DNA from: Candidatus Eiseniibacteriota bacterium
GTDB taxonomy: Bacteria > Eisenbacteria > RBG-16-71-46 > SZUA-252
DNA: 8,962 bases
Reading direction: 5' to 3'
NCBI GenBank assembly: GCA_016880395.1
Contig: JAEHDN010000270.1
Span: 1-8,962, forward strand
This document shows, piece after piece, positions 1 through 6,183 of the stretch (within the stretch, counting starts at the first letter, position 1; each line of letters opens with the position of its first letter). Made by a program: the position numbers and the translations under genes. A model generated the notes under the pieces. The model was not told the DNA's origin, searched no databases, and worked only from the letters and a program-made list of their open reading frames with translations.

Positions 1-2
1 CG

Positions 3-1658
3 ACCGGAGAGGCGCTCCAGGACGATCCGCTCCTCAACAAGGGGACCTGCTTCACGCTCGAGGAGCGCGACGTGCTCGGACTGCGCGGCCTCCTGCCGCC
101 GGGTGTCGCGACCGAGGAGGAGCAGCGTGCCCGCGCGTACGAGAACTATCTCCGCTCGGGCACCGAGGTGCAACGGTACCTGTTCCTCGCGGCGCTCCAG
201 GACCGGAACGAGACCCTCTTCTACCGCCTCCTCCTCGACCATCTCGAGGAGATGACCCCCATCGTCTACACGCCGACCGTGGGCAAGGTCTGCGAGCAGT
301 TCAGCCACATCTATCGCAGGCCGCGCGGGGTCTACGTGTCCATCGAGGATCGCGGCCGGATCGCCTCCATCCTGCGCCACGCGCCCTATCCGGACGCGAG
401 GGTGATCGTCGCGACCGACAACGAGGCGATCCTCGGGATCGGCGACCAGGGCGTGGGAGGCATGGGGATCCCGATCGGGAAGCTCGCGCTCTACACGGCG
501 GGGGCGGGCATCCATCCGGCTCACTGCCTGCCGCTCGACATCGACGTGGGGACGGACAACCAGGACCTCCTCGACGATCCGCTCTACCTCGGCGTGCCGC
601 GCCGGCGGCTCCGCGGCGCGGAGTACGACGAGCTGATCGACGAGGTGGTCGAGGCCATCCAGGAGGTGTTCCCGCGGGCGCTCCTCCAGTGGGAGGACTT
701 CTCCAACCGGAACGCCTTCCGCGTGCTGGCTCGGTACCGGAACCGCATCCTCTCCTTCAACGACGACATCGAGGGGACCGGCGCCGTGGTCATGGCCGGG
801 ATCCGGAGCGCGCTCCGTCAGGTCGGACGCACGCTCGAGGACGAGCGGATCGTCTTCTTCGGCGCGGGGGCTTCGGGCGCCGGCTGCGCCCTCGCTGTGC
901 GCCGCGCACTCGCCGAGGCGGGCGTGCCGAGCGGCGAGCTCAACGCGCGCGTCCTCTGCCTCGACTCGAAGGGGCTCATCATCGGCGATCGTCCCGGCCT
1001 CGAGGCGGAGAAGGCCGCGATCGCGACCGCTCCGGATCTGGTCCGGAGCTGGGGGTACCGGGGAAACGGGAGGGTGCCGCTCGAGGAGGTTGTCTCGAGC
1101 TTCCATCCCACGATCCTGATTGGCGCGTCGGGACAGCCGGGCGCGTTCACCGAGCCGATCGTGAAATCGATGCGGCAGCGGTGCGAGCGGCCCGTGATCC
1201 TTCCCATCTCGAATCCCACGTCCAAGAGCGAGGCCACGCCCGAGAATCTCCTCCGCTGGACGGAGGGAGCGGCCGTGGTCGGCACCGGGAGCCCCTTCCC
1301 GGCGGTCGATCTCCTCGGGGTCGTGCACGAGATCGGCCAGGGGAACAACGCCCTCGTCTTTCCCGGCGTCGGTCTCGGGGCCATCGCCGTCGAGGCGAGG
1401 CATCTCACCGACGAGGCGTTCGCGGCCGCGGGACGCGCCGTGTTCGAGTGCACCGAGCGGAGCGGGCGGCCCGGAGCCTCGATCTACCCGCCGCTCTCCA
1501 GGCTTCGCGAGGTGTCCTTCCAGGTCGCTCTCGCCGTCGCCAACGCCCTCGTCTCCTCCGGGGCCGCGCCCGAGCGGACTCCCGCGCAGGTGGAGGCCCG
1601 CGTGCGCGGCATGATCTGGGAGCCGGTCTACCGGCCGTACAGGAAGGCCAAGCCTTGA
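3..1658 (+). CDS. maeA: NAD-type malic enzyme (oxidative decarboxylation of malate), 5' partial
   Basis: Converts L-malate to pyruvate and CO2 with reduction of NAD(P); a cytosolic enzyme linking the TCA cycle to pyruvate. The frame is open to the left edge, and upstream of the first GTG (72) it reads LLNKGTCFTLEERDVLGLRG, the conserved start of the malic N-terminal domain, so the true start lies outside the window. Numbering from base 3, visible catalytic residues are Tyr89 (YTPTVG), Lys160 (GKLALY), Glu231-Asp232 (WEDF) and Asp255 (NDDIEGT). A dinucleotide-binding GAGASG starts at residue 287, followed by LPISNPTSKSE. These residues sit at a constant offset of 23-24 from Tyr112, Lys183, Glu255/Asp256 and Asp279 of human mitochondrial malic enzyme as I recall them, so only a short N-terminus is missing. 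The 551 visible residues fit the large MaeA class, not the short MaeB type. NAD versus NADP preference cannot be read here. Confidence 0.95.
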   Translation, partial: TGEALQDDPLLNKGTCFTLEERDVLGLRGLLPPGVATEEEQRARAYENYLRSGTEVQRYLFLAALQDRNETLFYRLLLDHLEEMTPIVYTPTVGKVCEQFSHIYRRPRGVYVSIEDRGRIASILRHAPYPDARVIVATDNEAILGIGDQGVGGMGIPIGKLALYTAGAGIHPAHCLPLDIDVGTDNQDLLDDPLYLGVPRRRLRGAEYDELIDEVVEAIQEVFPRALLQWEDFSNRNAFRVLARYRNRILSFNDDIEGTGAVVMAGIRSALRQVGRTLEDERIVFFGAGASGAGCALAVRRALAEAGVPSGELNARVLCLDSKGLIIGDRPGLEAEKAAIATAPDLVRSWGYRGNGRVPLEEVVSSFHPTILIGASGQPGAFTEPIVKSMRQRCERPVILPISNPTSKSEATPENLLRWTEGAAVVGTGSPFPAVDLLGVVHEIGQGNNALVFPGVGLGAIAVEARHLTDEAFAAAGRAVFECTERSGRPGASIYPPLSRLREVSFQVALAVANALVSSGAAPERTPAQVEARVRGMIWEPVYRPYRKAKP

Positions 1659-1679
1659 CCGCCGCCTAGGCCGCCCTTC

Positions 1680-1705
1680 GCGCGCCGGCGACCGCCCGGG
1701 CGCGC
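1680..1705. terminator. Possible bidirectional hairpin between convergent genes
   Basis: A perfect 7-bp GC stem, GCGCGCC (1680-1686) and GGCGCGC (1699-1705), with a 12-base loop, lies in the 53-base gap between the malic enzyme stop and the convergent DUF4097 gene stop. The position suits a terminator for both transcripts. There is no T-tract on either side, so intrinsic termination is doubtful, and a short GC stem is easy to find by chance in DNA this GC-rich. Confidence 0.25.
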
Positions 1706-1711
1706 CGACCG

Positions 1712-2674
1712 CTACTCGCCGTCGTCCTCCTCGTCGTCATCGTCGTCCCCGTCCACGTGGCTGTATTTCTTGTTGTGCTTCATCTCGTGCTTGGCCTTCT
1801 CGAGCTTCTCCTTCGCCCGCTCGAGCCGCTCGTTCACGCGCTCGATCGTCTCCTTCTCGACGTCGGTGATGGGACCGCGCGTGCCGGGGCGGAAGACGTG
1901 GATCGTTCCCTGGAATGACTCGAGATCCACGCGCGCTCCCCCTCGTCCGAGCGTGAAGCAGAACCTCCGGCCGGGGCGGGACTCCTGGAGCGTCACCGGG
2001 AAGTCCGAGGCGAACTCGCCCGAGAATGTGGAGACGTTCACCGTCGCGCTCGCGGCGACGGGCATGGCGACGGCGATGTCGCCGTTGTGGCTCGTGAACC
2101 GGTAGACGCCCCGGTTCCGGATCGTGCCGTCGTAGAAGATCCCGCCGTTCACGGTCGAGACGTCGACGCTGTCCGACTCGATTCGCTGGAGCGTGAGATC
2201 GCCGTTGACGGTCTCCGAGACCACGACCCCGGAGGCGTCGGCGAGATGGATGTCCTGATCCACCGCGTTCAGCTCGATCTGCCCCCGCCCGCCGGAGACC
2301 GCGATGTCGCCGTGGATGGTCGCGACCCGCACGCGACCGCGCGCGCCGTCGATCGTGACGTCCGTCTGGACGCCCTCGACGTCGAGATCCATCCAGGACG
2401 GGACCGTGATCTTGAGATCGACCGAGCGCTCCGCGGCGTGCCGGGAATCCGTCTTGATCGAGAGGCCGCGCGGTCCGGGCGTCACGACGATGCGCTCTCC
2501 CGAGGACTCGCCGGCCTCGATGCGCACCGCGCTCTTCGGCCACACGGTCAGGACGACCTCTCCGGCGAAGTTCTCCACCTGGAGCGTGGCTCCCGGCTTC
2601 ACGGCGAAGGTGGTGTCGACGTCGGTTCCGAGCGAGAGGACGGCGGCTGCGGCGAGGACGACGGGCAGGCTCAT
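1712..2674 (-). CDS. Exported DUF4097-type beta-repeat protein with coiled coil and acidic tail
   Basis: Last gene of the sigma-factor operon; 320 residues. Residues 1-24 form a hydrophobic export signal (PVVLAAAAVLSLG) that oddly has no Lys or Arg before the hydrophobic core. Residues 25-265 show the DUF4097 pattern (putative adhesin or envelope family): an opening FAVKPGATLQVENFAGEVVL, then short beta rungs ending in a turn, such as VATIHGDI, VSETVNGDL, VSTVNGGI, FTSHNGDI, VSTFSGEF and LESFQGTI. Residues 271-304 are a highly charged predicted coiled coil (ERVNERLERAKEKLEKAKHE). The last residues, 308-320, are almost all Asp/Glu. ATG at 2674 has GGAGA 11 bases upstream and lies 22 bases after the anti-sigma stop, so cotranscription is likely. 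The biochemical role of DUF4097 is not established. From context I infer a periplasmic or surface protein made with, or sensed by, the sigma/anti-sigma pair. Confidence 0.82.
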   Translation of the reverse strand: MSLPVVLAAAAVLSLGTDVDTTFAVKPGATLQVENFAGEVVLTVWPKSAVRIEAGESSGERIVVTPGPRGLSIKTDSRHAAERSVDLKITVPSWMDLDVEGVQTDVTIDGARGRVRVATIHGDIAVSGGRGQIELNAVDQDIHLADASGVVVSETVNGDLTLQRIESDSVDVSTVNGGIFYDGTIRNRGVYRFTSHNGDIAVAMPVAASATVNVSTFSGEFASDFPVTLQESRPGRRFCFTLGRGGARVDLESFQGTIHVFRPGTRGPITDVEKETIERVNERLERAKEKLEKAKHEMKHNKKYSHVDGDDDDDEEDDGE

Positions 2675-2696
2675 GGTGTGATGGGTCTCCGGATCG

Positions 2697-3389
2697 CTAG
2701 TTCGCGCTCGCGAGCATGGTGGCGCGGCGCATGAGATCGACCTTGCGCCGCATCGTGCCGTCGAGGTGGTCGCGCAGGTAAGGGTTCTTGGGATCCGCCT
2801 CGAGCGCGAGCTGCCCTTGGCGGATCGCGGTGTCGATGGCGAGCAGGCTCTCCTCGAGCGAGCGGACCGTCGCGGGATCGAGCTCGTTCCGGCGAGAAGC
2901 GAGCACCTCCTTGAGCTTGGCCACGTCGCGGATCGCGTCCTGGCTCCCCGCGAGGGTCGCGGCGGCCGGAGCGTTCAGGACCGTGGCCGCGGGCGCCGGA
3001 CGGTCGCGGTCGCGCGCGAGGATCCAGGCCCCGGTTCCGGAGACAACCGCGAGCGCGAGGCAAGCGGCCGCGAGCTGGGGGATCGTGAAGGAGATCCGAC
3101 GGCTCGCCGCGCGGCGCGGCGACGGGAGGGGCGCGATCCGCCCCAGGTCGGCGAGCGGCGCCTCGGCGGCGCGCCGGAGCTTCGCCTCGATGCCGGGCCA
3201 CAGATCCTCGCCGGGTGCGTCGTCCGCCTCGGCCATGGCGCGCGCGCGCGCCACGACGCGATCGAGGTCGGCAAGGAGGGCGGCGCACTCCGTGCACGAG
3301 ACGAGATGGCGCTCCACCTGCCGGCGCGTCCCTTCGTCGAGGGTGCCGTCGAGATAGTCCGAGATGCGATCGGTGTAGCGGTCGCTCAT
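2697..3389 (-). CDS. Zinc-finger (ZAS) transmembrane anti-sigma factor
   Basis: Likely holds the adjacent ECF sigma factor inactive at the cytoplasmic membrane until an envelope signal releases it. Of 230 residues, 1-50 form the anti-sigma domain with the ZAS motif His28-x3-Cys32-x2-Cys35 (RHLVSCTEC), preceded by ISDYLDGTLDEGTRRQVERH, typical of the zf-HC2 family. One membrane helix spans about 106-125 (LAAACLALAVVSGTGAWILA), followed by an Arg-rich stretch and a mainly helical domain (150-230) that should be periplasmic. ATG 3389 follows the sigma stop by 13 bases and has GGAAGG four bases upstream, so translation is probably coupled to the sigma gene. Cys32 and Cys35 could make it redox-sensitive, as in some ZAS proteins, but that is inference. 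The C-terminal domain is unlike any sensor I recognise. Confidence 0.9.
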   Translation of the reverse strand: MSDRYTDRISDYLDGTLDEGTRRQVERHLVSCTECAALLADLDRVVARARAMAEADDAPGEDLWPGIEAKLRRAAEAPLADLGRIAPLPSPRRAASRRISFTIPQLAAACLALAVVSGTGAWILARDRDRPAPAATVLNAPAAATLAGSQDAIRDVAKLKEVLASRRNELDPATVRSLEESLLAIDTAIRQGQLALEADPKNPYLRDHLDGTMRRKVDLMRRATMLASAN

Positions 3390-3402
3390 GGTCCCTTCCG
3401 TC

Positions 3403-3963
3403 TCATCGCGTCAGGTGCTGGCGCAGGATCATCCGCGCCCGGTGCAGCTGCGCCTTGGTTGTGCCCGAGGTGATCCCGAGGAAGGAGGCGATCTCCTCGT
3501 GCTTGAATCCCTCCACGTCGTGGAGGACGAACACCACGCGTGCCCCGTCCGGGAGCTTCTCGATCGCCCGGTCGAAGTCCATGCCGAACTCGGCCGTCGC
3601 GTGGCGCACGGGAGCGGGGAGGATGTCGAGCGTCTCCTCGTCCTCGCCGAAGCGGGCGCGCTCCAGCTTGAGCGCGGCGCGGCGATGGAGCACCACGTTC
3701 ACGGCCACCCGGTGGAGCCAGGTTCCGAAGGCCGCCTCGCCGCGGAAGGTGCCCAGCTTCTCCCACGCCCGGACGAACACGTCCTGCGTGATCTCGGCGG
3801 CGTGCGCCGGACCGATCATCCGGCGGGCGAGTCCGTGGACGCGCGCGACGTGGGCTCGATAGAGCCTCTCGAACGCGCGGGTGTCGCCATCCTGGGCGAG
3901 CGCGACATCGGTCCTATCGATGGCCTGCGGCACGGCTCGTCCGAGTGTGGTTGACGCGGTCAC
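3403..3963 (-). CDS. ECF-type RNA polymerase sigma factor
   Basis: Sigma-70 family factor of the extracytoplasmic function (RpoE-like) class, directing RNA polymerase to a small regulon. Region 2 is clear (AFERLYRAHVARVHGLARRM, ITQDVFVRAWEKL, then FRGEAAFGTWLHRVAVNVV), about residues 30-95. A linker follows, then region 4 (about 129-185), whose DNA-binding helix-turn-helix contains EEIASFLGITSGTTKAQLHR followed by ARMILRQ. There is no extra C-terminal domain. The start is uncertain: TTG 4017 (204 residues), GTG 3963 (186) and GTG 3933 (176) are all in frame and none has a well-spaced ribosome site. I chose 3963 because the length fits the family and TTG 4017 would lie upstream of the candidate promoter. 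It is first in the operon with its anti-sigma factor (13-base gap) and is divergent from the GSG-repeat gene. Autoregulation is likely for this class. Confidence 0.92.
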   Translation of the reverse strand: MTASTTLGRAVPQAIDRTDVALAQDGDTRAFERLYRAHVARVHGLARRMIGPAHAAEITQDVFVRAWEKLGTFRGEAAFGTWLHRVAVNVVLHRRAALKLERARFGEDEETLDILPAPVRHATAEFGMDFDRAIEKLPDGARVVFVLHDVEGFKHEEIASFLGITSGTTKAQLHRARMILRQHLTR

Positions 3964-3998
3964 TCCTGAAGTCTCACGGGCCCCAGTGTCATCGGCTT

Positions 3999-4025
3999 GG
4001 ACCGTCCGGGGCGGCAAAGGGTTGG
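3999..4025 (-). promoter_or_regulatory. Candidate ECF-type promoter of the sigma operon
   Basis: On the minus strand CCAAC (4025-4021), a 16-base spacer and CGGTCC (4004-3999) resemble the AAC-N16/17-CGTC layout of many ECF promoters. Initiation near 3990 would leave a leader of about 30 bases to GTG 3963 and would exclude TTG 4017 as the start. The same layout appears on the opposite strand before the divergent gene. This is a pattern match only. Confidence 0.3.
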
Positions 4026-4039
4026 AACCGGGCCCGCGC

Positions 4040-4072
4040 GGGGCCGCGTAGGAAGTCTAGGGGAGCGGCCCC
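4040..4072. repeat. 8-bp inverted repeat in the divergent intergenic region
   Basis: GGGGCCGC (4040-4047) and GCGGCCCC (4065-4072) are perfect complements separated by 17 bases. The repeat lies between the two candidate divergent promoters, so it could be an operator or a transcribed hairpin. No T-run follows, so I do not call it a terminator. Confidence 0.35.
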
Positions 4073-4081
4073 CGCCGGGCC

Positions 4082-4109
4082 CCAACGTTTTCGGGCCCTG
4101 GGCCGTCTT
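4082..4109 (+). promoter_or_regulatory. Candidate ECF-type promoter of the GSG-repeat gene
   Basis: CCAAC (4082-4086), a 17-base spacer and CGTCTT (4104-4109) match the AAC/CGTC architecture used by many ECF sigma factors. Predicted initiation near 4116-4118 gives a leader of about 33 bases to ATG 4151. If correct, the neighbouring ECF factor probably drives this gene, making it part of the same regulon. Confidence 0.4.
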
Positions 4110-4137
4110 ACCCAGCGTCCCACCGACCCCACAATCG

Positions 4138-4144
4138 AAAGGAG
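4138..4144 (+). promoter_or_regulatory. Strong ribosome binding site for the GSG-repeat gene
   Basis: AAAGGAG with a 6-base spacer before ATG 4151. It is the best-matched Shine-Dalgarno I found in the window, and it fixes the start codon. Confidence 0.75.
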
Positions 4145-4150
4145 CGACGC

Positions 4151-5263
4151 ATGAGCGCACGAGCTGGACGCCCGATCGCCGGAGCCCACGGCACGGGGCT
4201 TCTCAGGATCCTGATCCTCGTCCTCGCCGGAGCCGCCCTGGCGGCGGCGAGCGCCGGGGCCTCGGTCGACCCCGTCCGGTACGCCCTCACCGGCCGCAAC
4301 GTCACCGTGTACAACCTCGTGGGATCGCTCGAGATCCTGCCCGGGACGGCGTCCTCGGTCGTGGCGGAGGTGACGCTCCGGGGAGCGGACGCGTCCCGGC
4401 TCAAGGTCGAGAAGGGGACGGTCCGGGGCCGCGAGGCGCTCCGCGTCCTCTACCCGGGCGACCGGGTCGTCGTCCCCTCGATGGGGTCCCACTCGACCTC
4501 CACGATGCGGGTGAGCGACGACGGCACCTTCGGCGACGACCGGGACGGCCACGAGCGCGGGCGCAAGGTGACCCTCTCCGGCCGCGGCCCGGGCGTCGAA
4601 GCGAGCGCGGACGTGAAGCTCCTCGTTCCGCCGGGAACGGACCTGATCGTCCGCTGGGGCCACGGTGAGGCGTCGGTCTCGCGCGTCGACGCGGACCTGA
4701 CGCTGGACGGCGCGTCCATGCCGATCCGGGCGGTTGAGCTCCACGGCGCCTTCCATGCGGACATCGGGTCCGGCAGCGTGGACGTGGTCGGCTGCGAGGG
4801 AGCGATCGGAGTCGACACGGGCTCGGGCCGCGTCCATCTGCGCGACGTGCATACGCGCGGCGACATCGCGGTGGATACGGGCTCGGGCGATGTGAGCGGC
4901 GAGAGCCTGAGCGCCGCCTCGGTCGCGATCGACACCGGCTCCGGATCGATCGCGCTCGAGAGCGTCCAGGCGAAGTCGGTCACGCTCGACACAGGCTCGG
5001 GGTCGATCGATCTCGATCTGAGCGAGGACGTCTCCATGCTCGTGGTGGAATCCGGGAGCGGCGACGTGACGGTTTCCTTCCCGCACGGCGTGGGCGCGCA
5101 GCTCTCGGTCGAGACGGGAAGCGGGGGGATCCATTCCGAGCTGGCGCTCGAGACTCAGGTGCGCAAGCACGACGCGCTGGTCGGACGGATCGGCGACGGG
5201 CACGGCACGATCGAGATCGAGACCGGCTCGGGCACGGTCACTTTGCGGGAGCGAAAGCTCTAG
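4151..5263 (+). CDS. Exported DUF4097-type protein with eight [DE]xGSG beta-solenoid rungs
   Basis: 370 residues, start fixed by the strong ribosome site. Residues 1-37 are a signal peptide: Arg-containing n-region, hydrophobic core LLRILILVLAGAALAAA, and cleavage likely near ASAGAS. Residues 38-200 are beta-rich, with a Ser/Asp/Gly-rich insert (about 110-138). Residues 204-361 carry eight turns: DIGSG, four DTGSG, ESGSG and two ETGSG, mostly 18-21 residues apart, alternating with short beta strands such as VAI and VTL. This pattern fits the DUF4097 family and predicts a parallel beta-solenoid with stacked acidic/GSG turns. The last spacing is 36 residues, as if one rung were looped out or decayed. 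The protein lies divergent from an ECF sigma operon that encodes another DUF4097 protein, so it is probably an envelope protein of that regulon. Molecular function is unknown; adhesion or a structural role is possible. Confidence 0.85.
   Translation: MSARAGRPIAGAHGTGLLRILILVLAGAALAAASAGASVDPVRYALTGRNVTVYNLVGSLEILPGTASSVVAEVTLRGADASRLKVEKGTVRGREALRVLYPGDRVVVPSMGSHSTSTMRVSDDGTFGDDRDGHERGRKVTLSGRGPGVEASADVKLLVPPGTDLIVRWGHGEASVSRVDADLTLDGASMPIRAVELHGAFHADIGSGSVDVVGCEGAIGVDTGSGRVHLRDVHTRGDIAVDTGSGDVSGESLSAASVAIDTGSGSIALESVQAKSVTLDTGSGSIDLDLSEDVSMLVVESGSGDVTVSFPHGVGAQLSVETGSGGIHSELALETQVRKHDALVGRIGDGHGTIEIETGSGTVTLRERKL
4760..5233 (+). repeat. Coding repeat array for [DE]xGSG rungs
   Basis: Eight units of about 54-63 bases (the last interval 108), each centred on a GAC/GAG-ACx-GGC-TCx-GGC core. 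The cores are near-identical at DNA level (for example GACACGGGCTCGGGC and GACACAGGCTCGGGG), while the bases between them are diverged. This argues for old duplication with selection on the turns rather than recent slippage. Confidence 0.75.
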
Positions 5264-5273
5264 CGATGCGCCC

Positions 5274-6074
5274 CTACTGCCCGTCGCCGTCCAGCAGGTT
5301 TCCGAGCCCGCCGAGGAGCGAACCCTCCTCGCGGCGACGCCCTCCGGCCTGAGGCGCGGCGGCGTAGATGCGGCTCGCGAGCCGGCTGAAGGGGAGCGAC
5401 TGGAGCCACACCGTGCCCGGCCCCCGGAGCGTCGCGTAGAAGAGCCCCTCGCCGCCGAAGATCGCGGTCTTCAGCTTGCCCACGTACTGGATGTCGTACG
5501 AGACCGATGGCTGGAGCGCCACCAGGCAGCCCGTGTCGACGCGGAGCGTCTCGCCGGACGTGAGCGTGCGCTTCTCGAGCGTGCCCCCGGCATGCACGAA
5601 CGCCCAGCCGTCGCCGGTCAGCCGCTGCATGATGAATCCCTCGCCGCCGAAGAGCCCGACGCCGAAGCGGCGCTGGAACGCGATGCCGATGCTCACGCCC
5701 TTCGCGGCCGCGAGGAAGGAATCCTTCTGCGCGATGATCTCCCCGCCGAGCTGCGACAGATCGAGCGGCTCGATCTTCCCGGGGTAGGGTGCGGCGAACG
5801 CGACGACTTTTCGCTCCCGGGCCTCGTTGTGGTAGACCGTCATGAAGAGCGACTCGCCGGTGAGGAGCCGCTTGCCGGCCCCCATCAGCTTCCCGATGAA
5901 GTCCTGATTCGGCTGCGAGCCGTCCCCGAAGACCGTGTCCATCTGGATCCCGTCCTCGAGGTACATCATCCCGCCCGCCTCGGCCACGACCGCCTCGCCC
6001 GGATCCAGGATGATCCGGACGAACTGCATGTCGTCCCCGATGATCTCGTAATCGACCTCGTGCATGGTCGGCAT
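5274..6074 (-). CDS. AIM24 / TIGR00266 family protein
   Basis: 266 residues. The family (DUF124, AIM24) is a predicted beta-rich fold widespread in bacteria and related to yeast mitochondrial Aim24; its bacterial role is unsettled. Family features visible here: an opening EVDYEIIGDDMQFVRIILDPGEAVVAE cut by AEAGGMMYLEDGIQMDT (residues 31-47), then GKRLLTGESLFMTVYHN, a Gly-rich centre (GVGLFGGEGFIMQRLTGDG, 138-156), HAGGTLEKRTL, and GLFYATLRGPGTVWLQSLPF (210-229). The tail from 244 is Arg/Glu- then Gly/Leu-rich (GSLLGGLGNLLDG), a style common in bacterial members. There is no signal peptide or membrane helix, so it is probably cytosolic or membrane-associated. ATG 6074 has GGAGG six bases upstream. 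The reading frame stays open upstream only because of GC richness. It is convergent with the GSG-repeat gene (10-base gap) and divergent from the M16 pair. Confidence 0.88.
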   Translation of the reverse strand: MPTMHEVDYEIIGDDMQFVRIILDPGEAVVAEAGGMMYLEDGIQMDTVFGDGSQPNQDFIGKLMGAGKRLLTGESLFMTVYHNEARERKVVAFAAPYPGKIEPLDLSQLGGEIIAQKDSFLAAAKGVSIGIAFQRRFGVGLFGGEGFIMQRLTGDGWAFVHAGGTLEKRTLTSGETLRVDTGCLVALQPSVSYDIQYVGKLKTAIFGGEGLFYATLRGPGTVWLQSLPFSRLASRIYAAAPQAGGRRREEGSLLGGLGNLLDGDGQ

Positions 6075-6080
6075 CGGCTT

Positions 6081-6085
6081 CCTCC
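6081..6085 (-). promoter_or_regulatory. Ribosome binding site fixing the AIM24-family start
   Basis: GGAGG, inside a longer GGGGAGGAA purine run, lies six bases before ATG 6074 on the minus strand. It decides between this start and the much longer upstream open frame, which would add Ala/Arg-rich sequence with no family resemblance. Confidence 0.7.
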
Positions 6086-6153
6086 CCTGTCGTCCGGCGG
6101 CGAACCCCGGCGGCGATCTCGCCGCCCCGGGCGCCGCGTCCCGATTGGCGTCC

Positions 6154-6183
6154 ACTATAGACGACCGCCGGCCGCGCGTGACA
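6154..6183 (-). promoter_or_regulatory. Candidate promoter of the AIM24-family gene
   Basis: TATAGT (6159-6154, minus strand) is a close match to the -10 consensus and is conspicuous in such GC-rich DNA. The -35 would be TGTCAC (6183-6178) with an 18-base spacer, a poor match. The leader to ATG 6074 would be about 73 bases. Confidence 0.35.

Larger units (their letters stand above)
3978..4098. repeat. Four CGGGCCC copies in the sigma / GSG-gene control region
   Basis: The palindromic hexamer GGGCCC, each time preceded by C, occurs at 3978-3983, 4030-4035, 4077-4082 and 4093-4098, all within the 187 bases between the divergent genes. I noticed only one other copy in the window (near 7204, inside a gene). 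They could be binding sites for a dimeric regulator, or just local GC bias. Centre spacings of 52, 47 and 16 bases are not regular. Confidence 0.4.

Noticed and set aside
689..1669. Second plus-strand open frame inside the malic enzyme gene
   Set aside because: It is a +1 frame, Arg-rich translation of malic enzyme codons, without its own ribosome site or recognisable domain.
4024..4051. Alternative plus-strand promoter GGAAC with CGTAG 18 bases later
   Set aside because: The spacer is long for ECF promoters, and the CCAAC/CGTCTT pair nearer the gene gives better spacing and a sensible leader; it remains only a weak alternative.
3989..5203. Long minus-strand open frame opposite the GSG-repeat gene
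   Set aside because: Arg/Asp/Ala-rich antisense translation of a repeat-coding gene with clear signal peptide and ribosome site on the other strand.
4760..5233. CRISPR-like or tandem non-coding array
   Set aside because: The repeated cores stay in one frame, encode [DE]xGSG turns in an exported protein, and the intervening segments are coding and of unequal length.
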